Source of the DNA: TMP-7 sp038212445
GTDB taxonomy: Bacteria > Acidobacteriota > Terriglobia > Bryobacterales > Bryobacteraceae
Direction of reading: 5' to 3'
DNA length: 64,000 bases
NCBI GenBank assembly: GCA_038212445.1
Contig: JBBQUM010000028.1
Coordinates: forward strand, 37,846-101,845
Position 1 is the stretch's first letter. Each line of letters starts with the position of its first letter. The translations under genes and the position numbers were made by a program. Under the pieces are notes generated by a model. It was not told the DNA's origin. It did not search any database and saw only the letters and a program-made list of their open reading frames with translations. Positions 41,801 through 50,454 of the stretch are shown here, in pieces.

Positions 41801-43612
41801 CTACCTTCTCTGGAACTCTGGCGACCCCAAAATCAGGCCTGCGGTGAGCGCAGGCGTGGGTGCCTTGTCTTTCATAGCCTGGTCTATAGTGGCCTGGGTT
41901 TGCGGACTCACCTTGGGATAGGAAAGCTTCTCCGGATCCACCTTGATCCCGTTGATGTGGTTTTGAGCGAGGTTGAGAGCGAAGTTCATCCGCGCCAGCA
42001 GCGCCGCCGAGTTTACCCATTCAGCGTTCAGGCTCGAGTACCCCGTGGGCTCCACTTTACGATAGAGCGGCTGGCCCAGCGCGATGAGCTGATTGGCGAG
42101 CGGGAACGCGGAGTCCACCTGGGCGTCAAGTGCGCGCACCGCGCTCACCAGCATTTCGAACGGCGTCTTTACCTTCGCGCGAAATGCACCGGCGGATTGG
42201 AATTCCTTCGACTCCAGCATCGTTTTCAGTACGGCCCGGATGTCGCCGTCGCTCTTGCGGAACGTCTCCGCCATGCGGTCCACCAACTGTGAAGGAGGAT
42301 TGTCTGCAACAAATCGCATCGCCAGCTTCCTCGAAATGAACCGCGCAGTGGACGGGTGATGCGCGATGATGTCGAGCACCTTCTCGCCGTCGCTCTCATT
42401 GCCGCCGGCCGGGATCGTCACTCCAAGGACAACCTTCTCGCCTTTATCGTGGGTTCGAGGATTAAACACAAAGTCGCCGCCCTGTTGCGGATTCTTGATG
42501 CTCCAGCCCGTGAAGCAGCGCGCCACTTCGATGATGTCCTTTTGGGTATAGCCGCCGTCCACCCCGAGACTGTGAAGTTCCAGCAGTTCACGCGCGTAGT
42601 TCTCATTGAGCCCGCGGACTGCCCGCTTGTTACCGCGAGCGTTAGCGGGCGCGGCAGCCACTGACTGCCAGTTGTCCAGGTAAAACATCATCGCTGGACT
42701 GTGCGCCGTAGCTCCGAGCAGAGTCCTGAATTTCCCCAGCACGTTCGGCCGGATGGCATCGCGCTCGTAGACCGGCACCATGAAGCGGTCCGCGCCCTTG
42801 TCCAGAAATACGTTGAAGTGGTTGTACCAGAAATCCACCAGCACCTCTTCCAACTGGCTATTGCTGTAAATTGCGCGATACAGCTTGCCCTCGGTGAGAT
42901 CGTAGTTCACCACCTGCAGCGGCGCGTTCAGCATGAGAATCTTGCGCCGCGTTTCCTCGGGGACATTGCTGATGAGCTGTTGCCGCATCGGGCGCGGCAT
43001 CGCGATCAGCATGTCGTCAAGCTGGTCAACAGGCAGCGACGCCAGCAGTTGACGCTTGTCGTCCGGCTTGCCGGTCCGCAAAACACGAATCTGGTCGGCC
43101 GAGAGAATCTCGTTCAACTTCTTCGCTGGTTCAAGGTCTTCTTCGGCAGCCCCCTTATCGCCGTCCGCAGCTCTCTTCGCCTTATATTTGGCTGCGATCC
43201 GCTCCACCGACGCGCGCAACACCGGATCCTCGGGCAGCGGTTGACGGCCGTTCGCCACCGCCCGGATCAACTGCGGTGTGGGATAGTTCGCAGCGATCTG
43301 CGCCTGCGTCATGCGCAGCGATTCCAACGGCTTCAGCCGGGCCGCGAGCTCCGGATTCTCGGCGATTCGCTCGGGATGCAACTGCAGGTCCACCCAGCGC
43401 TTCAAACCCATCTTCTGGACCGCTTCCAGGTCTCCCGGCCGCGCGCCAAATGTCAGCCGGTCAACGGCATGGCGGATCTGGTCATCTTTCGGGAGTTTCT
43501 GCTGAAACAGTCGCGCATCCGCGTCCGGCTTTGCCTTCTCGGTCTTTTTCGCAAATCCGGCGGGCGGCAGCGCGACGGACATGGCGAGAAACAAAGTTAG
43601 GAATTGACGCAT
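41801..43612 (-). CDS. Exported DUF1800 protein
   Basis: A 603-residue protein with a signal peptide (FLTLFLAMSVALPPAGFAKK). DUF1800 text includes HAVDRLTFGARPGDL, EEVLVDFWYNHFNVF, NENYARELLELHSLGVDGGY and EVARCFTGWSI. The insert at about 150-210 is charged and helical. Role unknown; in many bacteria it is always paired with DUF1501, as here. The ATG at 43612 has AAGGA upstream; the frame runs on to 43999 but that would cross into the divergent dehydratase gene. Confidence 0.92.
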   Translation of the reverse strand: MRQFLTLFLAMSVALPPAGFAKKTEKAKPDADARLFQQKLPKDDQIRHAVDRLTFGARPGDLEAVQKMGLKRWVDLQLHPERIAENPELAARLKPLESLRMTQAQIAANYPTPQLIRAVANGRQPLPEDPVLRASVERIAAKYKAKRAADGDKGAAEEDLEPAKKLNEILSADQIRVLRTGKPDDKRQLLASLPVDQLDDMLIAMPRPMRQQLISNVPEETRRKILMLNAPLQVVNYDLTEGKLYRAIYSNSQLEEVLVDFWYNHFNVFLDKGADRFMVPVYERDAIRPNVLGKFRTLLGATAHSPAMMFYLDNWQSVAAAPANARGNKRAVRGLNENYARELLELHSLGVDGGYTQKDIIEVARCFTGWSIKNPQQGGDFVFNPRTHDKGEKVVLGVTIPAGGNESDGEKVLDIIAHHPSTARFISRKLAMRFVADNPPSQLVDRMAETFRKSDGDIRAVLKTMLESKEFQSAGAFRAKVKTPFEMLVSAVRALDAQVDSAFPLANQLIALGQPLYRKVEPTGYSSLNAEWVNSAALLARMNFALNLAQNHINGIKVDPEKLSYPKVSPQTQATIDQAMKDKAPTPALTAGLILGSPEFQRR

Positions 43613-43709
43613 GAAGTCCTTAGTGGGTGGGCTAGGCGCCCTCCTAATTGTATAAACGCGGTACTTCCTAAAAAGTTGACAGGCACGCGATCTTTCCCGC
43701 CGAATGACC

Positions 43710-43737
43710 TTGAAGGGCCATGGCGTGCGGCTAGACT
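43710..43737 (+). promoter_or_regulatory. Promoter of the threonine dehydratase-like gene
   Basis: TTGAAG (43710-43715) and TAGACT (43732-43737) are spaced by 16 bp, and the GTG start at 43745 is 7 nt after the -10 box. A GGAGG lies between them, so the message has at most a minimal leader. Confidence 0.5.
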
Positions 43738-43744
43738 GGAGGCT

Positions 43745-44716
43745 GTGACTGCTGAGTATGAAGTGACCCTGGCGGACATCCAAGCCGCGCGCGACCGCAT
43801 TGGTGCCTACGTCCGGCGGACACCCCTCACCACTAGCGACAGTGTATCGACACGGCTGGGCGTCCGCGCTTTCCTCAAGCTGGAACTGTTTCAGAAGACT
43901 GGTTCGTTTAAAGCCCGCGGTGCCTTCAATAAAGCCCTCGCGACCGGACTCAAACGAGGCGATCGAGTGGTTGCAGTGAGCGGCGGCAATCACGCACAAG
44001 CAGTTGCCTACGTAGCCTCACAGTTGGGGTTGCACGCGACGATTTTCATGCCGCAGACAACGCCGGCAAACTATCTTCAGGCGACGATTGGCTACGGAGC
44101 CGAGGTAGTTCTGGTGCCGAATATCGCCGAGGCGTTTGACACCATGGCGCGCTCGGAGCGTGAAGGCGCCACAGCGATCCACCCGTTCGACGATCCGCTC
44201 GTGATCGCGGGGCAGGGGACCTGCGGACTCGAGATTCTAGAGGATATGCCCGAGGCGACGGATCTGGTGGTGAGTATCGGCGGGGGCGGGTTCATCGCCG
44301 GAATCGCGACGGCCGCCAAGTCGATAAAGCCTGAGATCCGCATGTGGGGCGTGGAGACAGTGGGCGCCGACGCGATGTCCCAGGCGCTCGCAGCAGGACA
44401 TCCTGTGCGGCTCAACGCCATCACGTCCATCGCGAAAACGCTGGGCGCCCCGGCGGTATCGGACACCACGCTCGCCATCGCACAGCGGTATCTGGAGAGC
44501 GTCACGGTAGTGTCGGACGCATCGGCTGTGAGGGAATTAGGGTTTCTGATGGAGCGCGCCAAGGTGCTCACCGAACCTGCGGCAGCATGTACCCTTGCGG
44601 CAGCGGATCAGCTGAAATCGCAGTTCGCGCCCAACAGTTACGTGGTGTTGGTCTTGTGCGGCGGAAACGTCGCGTTAGAGGACGTTTGCCGCTTCAGGGA
44701 AACGGTGGTGTCCTGA
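43745..44716 (+). CDS. Threonine/serine dehydratase-like PLP enzyme
   Basis: A 323-residue fold-type II PLP enzyme. The PLP lysine is in ELFQKTGSFKARGA, the substrate loop is VSGGNHAQAVAY and the phosphate-binding loop is SIGGGGFIAGI. There is no ACT regulatory domain, so it resembles catabolic threonine ammonia-lyases or serine racemases rather than biosynthetic IlvA. The start is the GTG at 43745; the open frame to 43604 would overlap the divergent DUF1800 gene. Expected product is 2-oxobutanoate or pyruvate plus ammonia, or D-serine. Confidence 0.87.
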   Translation: MTAEYEVTLADIQAARDRIGAYVRRTPLTTSDSVSTRLGVRAFLKLELFQKTGSFKARGAFNKALATGLKRGDRVVAVSGGNHAQAVAYVASQLGLHATIFMPQTTPANYLQATIGYGAEVVLVPNIAEAFDTMARSEREGATAIHPFDDPLVIAGQGTCGLEILEDMPEATDLVVSIGGGGFIAGIATAAKSIKPEIRMWGVETVGADAMSQALAAGHPVRLNAITSIAKTLGAPAVSDTTLAIAQRYLESVTVVSDASAVRELGFLMERAKVLTEPAAACTLAAADQLKSQFAPNSYVVLVLCGGNVALEDVCRFRETVVS

Positions 44717-44756
44717 GAATTTGTTGTAGACTTGGGTTGTTGGAACTCTCCGATAC

Positions 44757-44833
44757 GCGCCCGTAGCTCAGCTGGATAGAGCGTCTGCCTCCGGAGCAGA
44801 AGGTCGTAAGTTCGAATCTTACCGGGCGTACCA
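44757..44833 (+). tRNA. tRNA-Arg (anticodon CCG)
   Basis: A complete cloverleaf of 77 nt. The acceptor GCGCCCG (44757-44763) pairs with CGGGCGT (44823-44829), with a G-U at the first pair. The D arm is GCTC/GAGC. The anticodon stem is TCTGC/GCAGA around CTCCGGA, giving CCG. The T arm is GTAAG-TTCGAAT-CTTAC. Discriminator A and CCA are encoded (44831-44833). It reads CGG codons. Confidence 0.97.
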
Positions 44834-44896
44834 CTCCTTAACAATTCAGTATCCTGTTGGCGTTCAACTGCGATTCTTAGCATGTGACCTTTGAAG

Positions 44897-44918
44897 GGCC
44901 TCCTTGCGGAGCGAGGCC
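44897..44918. terminator. GC-rich hairpin downstream of tRNA-Arg
   Basis: GGCCTC (44897-44902) and GAGGCC (44913-44918) form a stem with a 10-nt loop, 12 bp before the 3' end of the broken minus-strand gene. It could stop transcripts from either side. No T-run follows. Confidence 0.35.
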
Positions 44919-44929
44919 AAAGCGCGCTC

Positions 44930-46808
44930 CTAATGCTGAACGGTGAGAAGAGTTCCCGGTGCCGTCGTCAGTCCGCCGTAAGTCGCGCTGATTGGCTGAT
45001 CGCCGTCCGGTGTGTTGGGTGGCACAACGACATTGAACTGAAACAGACCGGGACTCACCACGCCGGTGAATTGGACTGCGGCCGAGTTACCGCCGATCTT
45101 CACCACGGGCAATGGATTCAAGCTGCCGGATTGCATGAAGAAGCCACTGACGACGGACGTCGACGTGGGTCCGAAGCCATTCGCGTAGATCACGATGACC
45201 TCGCCTGGTTTTGCCGGTGTGGTGGATCCGGGATACAGGCTAGAAGGTCCTAGCAAGGCGCCGAGCGCGTGCGTGGCGGCAACATAATGGCCCCCGCCAA
45301 ATACGAAGAAAGAAGGCGAGAGTGCCTGCGCCTGCGTGGTGAACGCGGCACTTGCAGTTCCGCTGTTGCTGACTACAATTTGTACCGGCCCACTGATCGC
45401 ATCCGGCGGCGTCAAGATGTTGATCTGCGAAGGGCTCACATAGTAAACGAACGCCGGCTTGCCATTTACCGTTGCGCTGACCGCGTCGAGCGTGGTGGGT
45501 ATCCGGCCGTTCACAAAATCGGTGTCCTTCCAGATGCGAGTGTCTCCGGTGAGAGATAAGCCCTCGCCCTTGATCTCCACCCAGGTGTTGGGAGCGACGG
45601 TGGGCGCTTCTCCTTCCGCTTTAGCCACCAGCGAGATTACTGGGGGCGCGAGTTCGAAGTGGGCTTGCAATATGGCCGCTGGCAGGGCATCCACGTTCGC
45701 GCCAAATACTTCGATGTATTGCGCCCGGAGCGGATTGCTCCTGCCCAACGGGTAAATGCCAGTTTCGAGTTCGGACAAAAAAGTCGCGTCGGTGCACGGG
45801 GCGGTCTGCTGGATTGACGGACCGCAGGAGGCGCCCCCATCGGGCCCAAAATCCAGATTCGTTTGAAACGCGACCAGCGTGCCTAATGTCTGGGGAGATT
45901 GCACGGTCTGGTTGGGCACGGTCACGTCCGGATAGAGTGTATCGTTCTGAATAATCATGCGGCCGGCAAATCTCTGACTCGCCAGGGTCAACAGCGGGAG
46001 GTTTTGCGTGACGCTTAGTGCTGGCGCGTTTGTGAAGTTGATGATGGATCCGTCCTCGGCGATCTGCGGAAATGGATGAGTGTTGGCGATGATCGCCACG
46101 CTGAAGTATTTTTCGGGAAAGCTCTTCTTGAACGAGTTGGTGAGCGAATCCCACCCCTTCAGCAGCAGGGACGGACGGTATCCAGCGTTCTGCCATGTTG
46201 CGATCGCGTCGCTTACACAGATAACCCGCTTGATTGAGCTGTCTGGGAAGCCAAGTGCAATTCGCCGCTGTCATAATTGATCCCCGTCAGGTTGACCATC
46301 GAGATCGCGCCGTACATGCCACTGGACTTCAGATGTCCGGCCACCGCTGCGAGGTAAGTGTCCCATTGGGCGAGGAACGCGGGGTCCCAGGGCGCCGCGA
46401 TGGTCTGTGAAAAACACCCTTTGAGAGCGTCGTGGGGAGCGTAGCTGAAGCTCAGCGGAGTGGCCCCACCACCGCCCGGTGCGGGTCGAAACAACCATGC
46501 CGGAGCGCTGTGGGCAGCGACAACTTCACTCTCTTGCCGAGCGAGACCGCCTTGCCTACCCATTGATCCAAGATGCGCCAGTCATATTGGCCCATGCCCG
46601 GTTCCAAGGTGTTCCAAGCGATGCCGAGTAATAACCCGTCCACGCCGGGTGTCGCTAAGGCGGCGTCGAGTTGTGCGGCCACCGTCTTGGAGACCGGGAA
46701 GTCCGTACCGCTCACGTAGATCCCCCGCAAATCGGTTGAGGTTTGCGCGAAAACGGTGATGCTGAAACTCAGCAGGACAACGAATGTCTTCAGTCGAAGA
46801 TCTCGCAT
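44930..46808 (-). pseudogene. Broken glycosidase-like secreted protein with Solibacter-type C-terminal domain
   Basis: Three frames on the minus strand together encode one protein of about 620 residues. Frame 1 (46808 to about 46510) has a signal peptide (FVVLLSFSITVFAQ) and GLLLGIAWNTLEPGMGQYDW, like the first strands of a TIM-barrel glycosidase. Frame 2 (about 46510-46250) continues APAWLFRPAPGGGGATPLSF to GINYDSGELHL. Frame 3 continues VICVSDAIATWQNAGYRP to the end, including GEGLSLTGDTRIW and a full Solibacter-type C-terminal domain (ATHALGALLGPSSLYPG). So at least two frameshifts are present, near 46505 and 46250. A secreted carbohydrate-active role is inferred for the ancestor. The intact third-frame part starts with GTG at 46099 and might still be translated. 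Confidence 0.75.
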
Positions 46809-46980
46809 GGCCCCTCCTCGTAATGACTCACGGTAGTTAGTATACGGACATCTTCCAGACGACGAAATGGCCGAAATGCCGGCTCACGCTGTGGCCGGAT
46901 TCCACTGAATGGTGAGTTCCATAACGGTTCATCACAATCCGTGGACTCACAACCTGTCCCTCTGACGTAGGCTTAGGAGT

Positions 46981-48369
46981 GTGGTTCCGCACTCTGAACC
47001 GTTGATCTATCGCCGCGGGCTGTTTTCCATTCGGACAGCGTTGCTGCTTGGATTCGGCGGACTGATCCTCCTGCTGGTCTTCTCCGGCCTGGACGCCCTA
47101 CAGGTGCTGTCCCAGATGCGTTCCAGCAATGAGCGGGTCCGCCGCGAGTTTCTGGTGCGCGCCAATAAGCTGGACGAGATCCGATCCGCGCTGTACCTTT
47201 CCGGTACGTACGTCCGCGACTATCTGCTCGAGCCAAATCCGAAAACCGCTGAGCGGCACCGTGCAAGCCTCAGCAGTACACGCCAGAAGATCGACTCTGA
47301 ACTGCTTGCCTACCAGGATCTGTTGCGCCCCGAACAGCGCGAGCCGTTCGACGTGCTCGAGAAGGAACTAGGCGCCTACTGGGCCTCGCTCGATCCAGTG
47401 CTCGGCTGGAACGCCGCCGAACGTCAGGCGGATGGATATACGTTCCTGCGTGACGAGGTTTTTCCGCGACGGACTAACATGCTTGGGATCGCCGACAAGA
47501 TTGGTGTCGTCAACCAGCAGGAACTGACCGCCGGCGACCGTGCGCTTTCCGACATGTTCGTCCAGTTGCGTCTGCGCCTGCTGTTGGTTCTCGCATTCAC
47601 GGTTGGCCTCGGCATTCTGCAGGCTACGGTGAGCATACGGCAAATTCTCCACCTGGAACGGGCCGCAAATCGCCATCTTGAAGAGATGACGGCTGCCCGC
47701 ACTCAACTTCGCGACCTCTCAGCGAAACTCGTCGAGACCCAGGAGGAGGAACGCAAGGCGCTGTCACGGGAATTGCACGATGCGGTTGGACAGTCGCTGT
47801 CCGGGGCCCTCTTTGAACTCCGCAACTTCTCGGCCACCCTTCCCAATGACCCACCGCGCCTGCGGTCGGATGTGCAATCCATACAGCGGCTGCTAGAAAG
47901 CATTGTCGGGATGATCCGTACGATGGCACTGCTTCTTCGGCCCTCTATGCTCGATGATCTGGGCCTGGTTCCCGCTCTCGAGTGGCAGGCGCGGGACTTC
48001 GCGAAGAGGACCGGAATCGTTACCACGGTCAGTGCGGTGGAAATCCCGGAGGATCTGTCCGACGAGCAGAAGACCGGCATATTTCGCATCGTTCAGGAAG
48101 CGCTCAACAATGCTCTGAAGCATGCGGAGGCGAAGTCCGTGCGCATCGCGCTGTCGTGCCCGAAGAACTCCGATATTCTTCTCAGCGTCGCAGACGATGG
48201 GCGGGGGTTCACGCCGCGGGAGCATCAGGGTCTAGGCTTGATTGGGATGCAGGAACGCGTCGAGAAGCTCCGCGGTAAGTTTCGAGTAGAGTCGGAACCG
48301 GGGAAGGGTACGCTGATTTCTGTGGCACTGCCGGTTCATCAGGGTGCCGGAGTAGGAGTGCTCCAGTAG
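46981..48369 (+). CDS. NarL-type sensor histidine kinase
   Basis: A 462-residue membrane kinase. A first helix lies at about 19-37 (TALLLGFGGLILLLVFSGL), a periplasmic helical sensor at 40-195, and a second helix near 198-215. The HisKA_3 region has His266 (SRELHDAVGQSLSG), and the ATPase domain has EALNNALKHAEAKSV, DDGRGF and GLGLIGMQERVE. It phosphorylates the response regulator that follows with no gap (TAG then ATG). The start is GTG 46981 with TAGGAG upstream. The stimulus is unknown. Confidence 0.93.
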   Translation: MVPHSEPLIYRRGLFSIRTALLLGFGGLILLLVFSGLDALQVLSQMRSSNERVRREFLVRANKLDEIRSALYLSGTYVRDYLLEPNPKTAERHRASLSSTRQKIDSELLAYQDLLRPEQREPFDVLEKELGAYWASLDPVLGWNAAERQADGYTFLRDEVFPRRTNMLGIADKIGVVNQQELTAGDRALSDMFVQLRLRLLLVLAFTVGLGILQATVSIRQILHLERAANRHLEEMTAARTQLRDLSAKLVETQEEERKALSRELHDAVGQSLSGALFELRNFSATLPNDPPRLRSDVQSIQRLLESIVGMIRTMALLLRPSMLDDLGLVPALEWQARDFAKRTGIVTTVSAVEIPEDLSDEQKTGIFRIVQEALNNALKHAEAKSVRIALSCPKNSDILLSVADDGRGFTPREHQGLGLIGMQERVEKLRGKFRVESEPGKGTLISVALPVHQGAGVGVLQ

Positions 48370-49017
48370 ATGTCGATCCGAGTTTTGGTTGCTGACGACC
48401 ATACGATTATCCGTAGCGGCATTCGGCTGCTCCTCGAACGGGAAACCGGCTTCGAAGTGGTGGCCGAAGCGAGCGATGGCAGGCAGGCTGTGGAACTCGC
48501 CGACAAGGAGCGCCCCGATGTCGTCATGCTGGATATCGGTATGCCGAACCTGAACGGCATCGAAGCGACGAAGCAGATTACAGCGCGTCTGCCTCAAACG
48601 AAGGTCATCGTCCTGAGCATGCATTCTGACGAGGCGTACGTTCTCAAAGCGCTCCGGGCCGGCGCCCGCGGCTACCTGCTGAAGGACTCCGCAGAGTCGG
48701 ACATCATGAACGCGATTCGCGCTGTGCAGCAGGGCAAGGCGTATTTCAGTCCTGAAATCAGCCGCATGCTGATGGACGATTACATGCGCCAACTCCAACA
48801 GCGGGGAATGGACGACAGCTACGACCTGCTGACCACGCGGGAACGCGAGATTCTCCAGATGCTAGCCGAAGGCAAGACCAACAAGGAGATCGCCTCGATG
48901 CTTAACCTCAGTCCCTACACGGTCGAGACGCATCGCAGTCACATCCTCCAGAAGTTGAATCTCCACACGCTTCCCGAACTCATTCTCTATGCGGTAAGGA
49001 AGGGTGTAATCCATTAG
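48370..49017 (+). CDS. NarL/FixJ-family response regulator
   Basis: A 215-residue regulator. The receiver domain has Asp9/Asp10 (VLVADDHTIIR) and the phospho-acceptor Asp55 (VVMLDIGMPNLNG). The LuxR-type helix-turn-helix is EREILQMLAEGKTNKEIA then LSPYTVETHRSHILQKL. It starts directly after the kinase stop, so the pair is one transcript. Neighbouring efflux genes are convergent with it and are candidate targets, though that is only inference. Confidence 0.95.
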   Translation: MSIRVLVADDHTIIRSGIRLLLERETGFEVVAEASDGRQAVELADKERPDVVMLDIGMPNLNGIEATKQITARLPQTKVIVLSMHSDEAYVLKALRAGARGYLLKDSAESDIMNAIRAVQQGKAYFSPEISRMLMDDYMRQLQQRGMDDSYDLLTTREREILQMLAEGKTNKEIASMLNLSPYTVETHRSHILQKLNLHTLPELILYAVRKGVIH

Positions 49018-49020
49018 CCG

Positions 49021-49161
49021 CTAGCGGACCCGCTTCCGCCCTCCTGAAGCCGGGGGCTCATCGCGCGGCGATCGCATCGCGATTACAAACATCACCAGCA
49101 GTGCTGCCGTGGCGCAAATCCCACTGGCGAGCCCCAACCAGAACACCACTTGTTCAAACAC
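49021..49161 (-). CDS. Small membrane protein of 46 aa at the end of the efflux operon
   Basis: The frame from GTG 49161 has AAGGAG 7 nt upstream, overlapping the end of the TolC-type gene. The product is one hydrophobic helix (VVFWLGLASGICATAALLV, then MFVIAM) and a basic tail (SGGRKRVR). The frame could extend to 49248, but that would overlap the upstream gene. It is the fourth gene of the RND unit. It may be an accessory subunit, as small helices such as AcrZ are for AcrB; that is inference, and no sequence match to AcrZ is claimed. Confidence 0.65.
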   Translation of the reverse strand: MFEQVVFWLGLASGICATAALLVMFVIAMRSPRDEPPASGGRKRVR

Positions 49162-49171
49162 CAGGCGCTCC

Positions 49172-50452
49172 TTAGCGCAGCGCTCCGATCTGATACTGCA
49201 ACACGCTGCGTTCAGCCTGGTAGTCATACTTGGCGCTCGTGTTGGCAATCTGAGCGGAGGTGAGGTTCAATTGTGCCTGGCTCAGCTCGACAATCGAACT
49301 GAGGCCGAGATCGTAACGGCTTTGTGCGAGCCGCATCGCCAGTTGTGCTTGATCGAACAACTTGCCGGACAGCGTGAGTCGCTCCATCCCCGTTACCAAA
49401 TTGAGATAGGCAATCTGCACATCACGGATAATCCGGTTCTGCAGTTCCTTGGTGTCCTCCTGCGCGCTGCGTGCTTTCAATTCCGCTTCAGTACGCCGGG
49501 CTTTGAATAAGCCGCCGTTGAGGATTGGAATGTTGACGTTTAATCCCACCGCACCGTAGCGGCTCGACAATGCGGCCGCTCCAGTCGGAACCAGGCCAAC
49601 CATCGCGACGGTGCCAATAGTGGGATAAGACAGCGCCTGCTCAGCCTTGGTGAACTGCTCCGCCGCCTGCGCCTGATAGCGAAGACCGGCGAGTTCTGGG
49701 CGGTTCTGTATGGCTTCTGACATCAGCGCTCTCGGGTCATCGGGAGGCGCCTCTGGCATGGGTTCGTCCACCAACGTGAAGTTCCTCTGATTGGGAAATC
49801 CCAGCGCCGCCGCCAGCGCTGCCGTCGACGCTTTCACGTCGTTCTGCGCGCTGGACAACAGCAATTCCGCCTCTGCCAGATTTACGTTCGCGAAACTGAC
49901 ATCGAGACTCGACTTCAACCGGTTCTCTGCCAGGCGAGTGACCTGGTTCGACACCAACTGTCGCGCGCTCACCGTCTGCTGCGCCACCTTCAGCACCGCG
50001 TTCGCCCGCAAGAGCGCGAAGTACGTACGGTCCACATTTAGAAGAACGTCCGCGCGAGCAGCGTTTGAAGTCTCCTGCTGTGCTAGCGACTGCAATTGCG
50101 CCGAGCCTGCAAGGTGACTCGTGCGCCCGAAGTCAGTGACGAGTTGCTGTACTCCAACACCACTGGCAAAGCGGTCATAGATGACGGGATTATTGAGAGC
50201 GCCGGCTGCGATACGGCTGCCGTCCGATGCACCCGCGCCGGTTAAGCTTCCGAAAACCTGCGGCTGGAAATTCGCGCGGTATTCTTTCGGCACTTCCTTC
50301 GAAGCCTCGGCCCGGAAGCGCGCGGAGGAAACCTGCGGATTGCTTTGCATCGCCATCTGCTCGGCTTCCTGCAGCGTCAGATGTAGGGTGTCGGACGGCT
50401 GCTGCCCAAAGCTCACTAGCGATGCTATAAACAGCGTACTGAGCGCCTTCAT
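49172..50452 (-). CDS. TolC-family outer-membrane efflux protein
   Basis: A 426-residue protein with a signal peptide (LSTLFIASLVSFGQQ). The long heptad-type helices (LTLQEAEQMAMQSNPQVSSA, NVNLAEAELLLSSAQNDVK, LSQAQLNLTSAQIANTSAKY) and the internal duplication are typical of outer-membrane efflux proteins. It forms the exit duct of the pump. It follows the RND gene by 2 bp. No frameshift seen. Confidence 0.93.
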   Translation of the reverse strand: MKALSTLFIASLVSFGQQPSDTLHLTLQEAEQMAMQSNPQVSSARFRAEASKEVPKEYRANFQPQVFGSLTGAGASDGSRIAAGALNNPVIYDRFASGVGVQQLVTDFGRTSHLAGSAQLQSLAQQETSNAARADVLLNVDRTYFALLRANAVLKVAQQTVSARQLVSNQVTRLAENRLKSSLDVSFANVNLAEAELLLSSAQNDVKASTAALAAALGFPNQRNFTLVDEPMPEAPPDDPRALMSEAIQNRPELAGLRYQAQAAEQFTKAEQALSYPTIGTVAMVGLVPTGAAALSSRYGAVGLNVNIPILNGGLFKARRTEAELKARSAQEDTKELQNRIIRDVQIAYLNLVTGMERLTLSGKLFDQAQLAMRLAQSRYDLGLSSIVELSQAQLNLTSAQIANTSAKYDYQAERSVLQYQIGALR

Positions 50453-50454
50453 GG

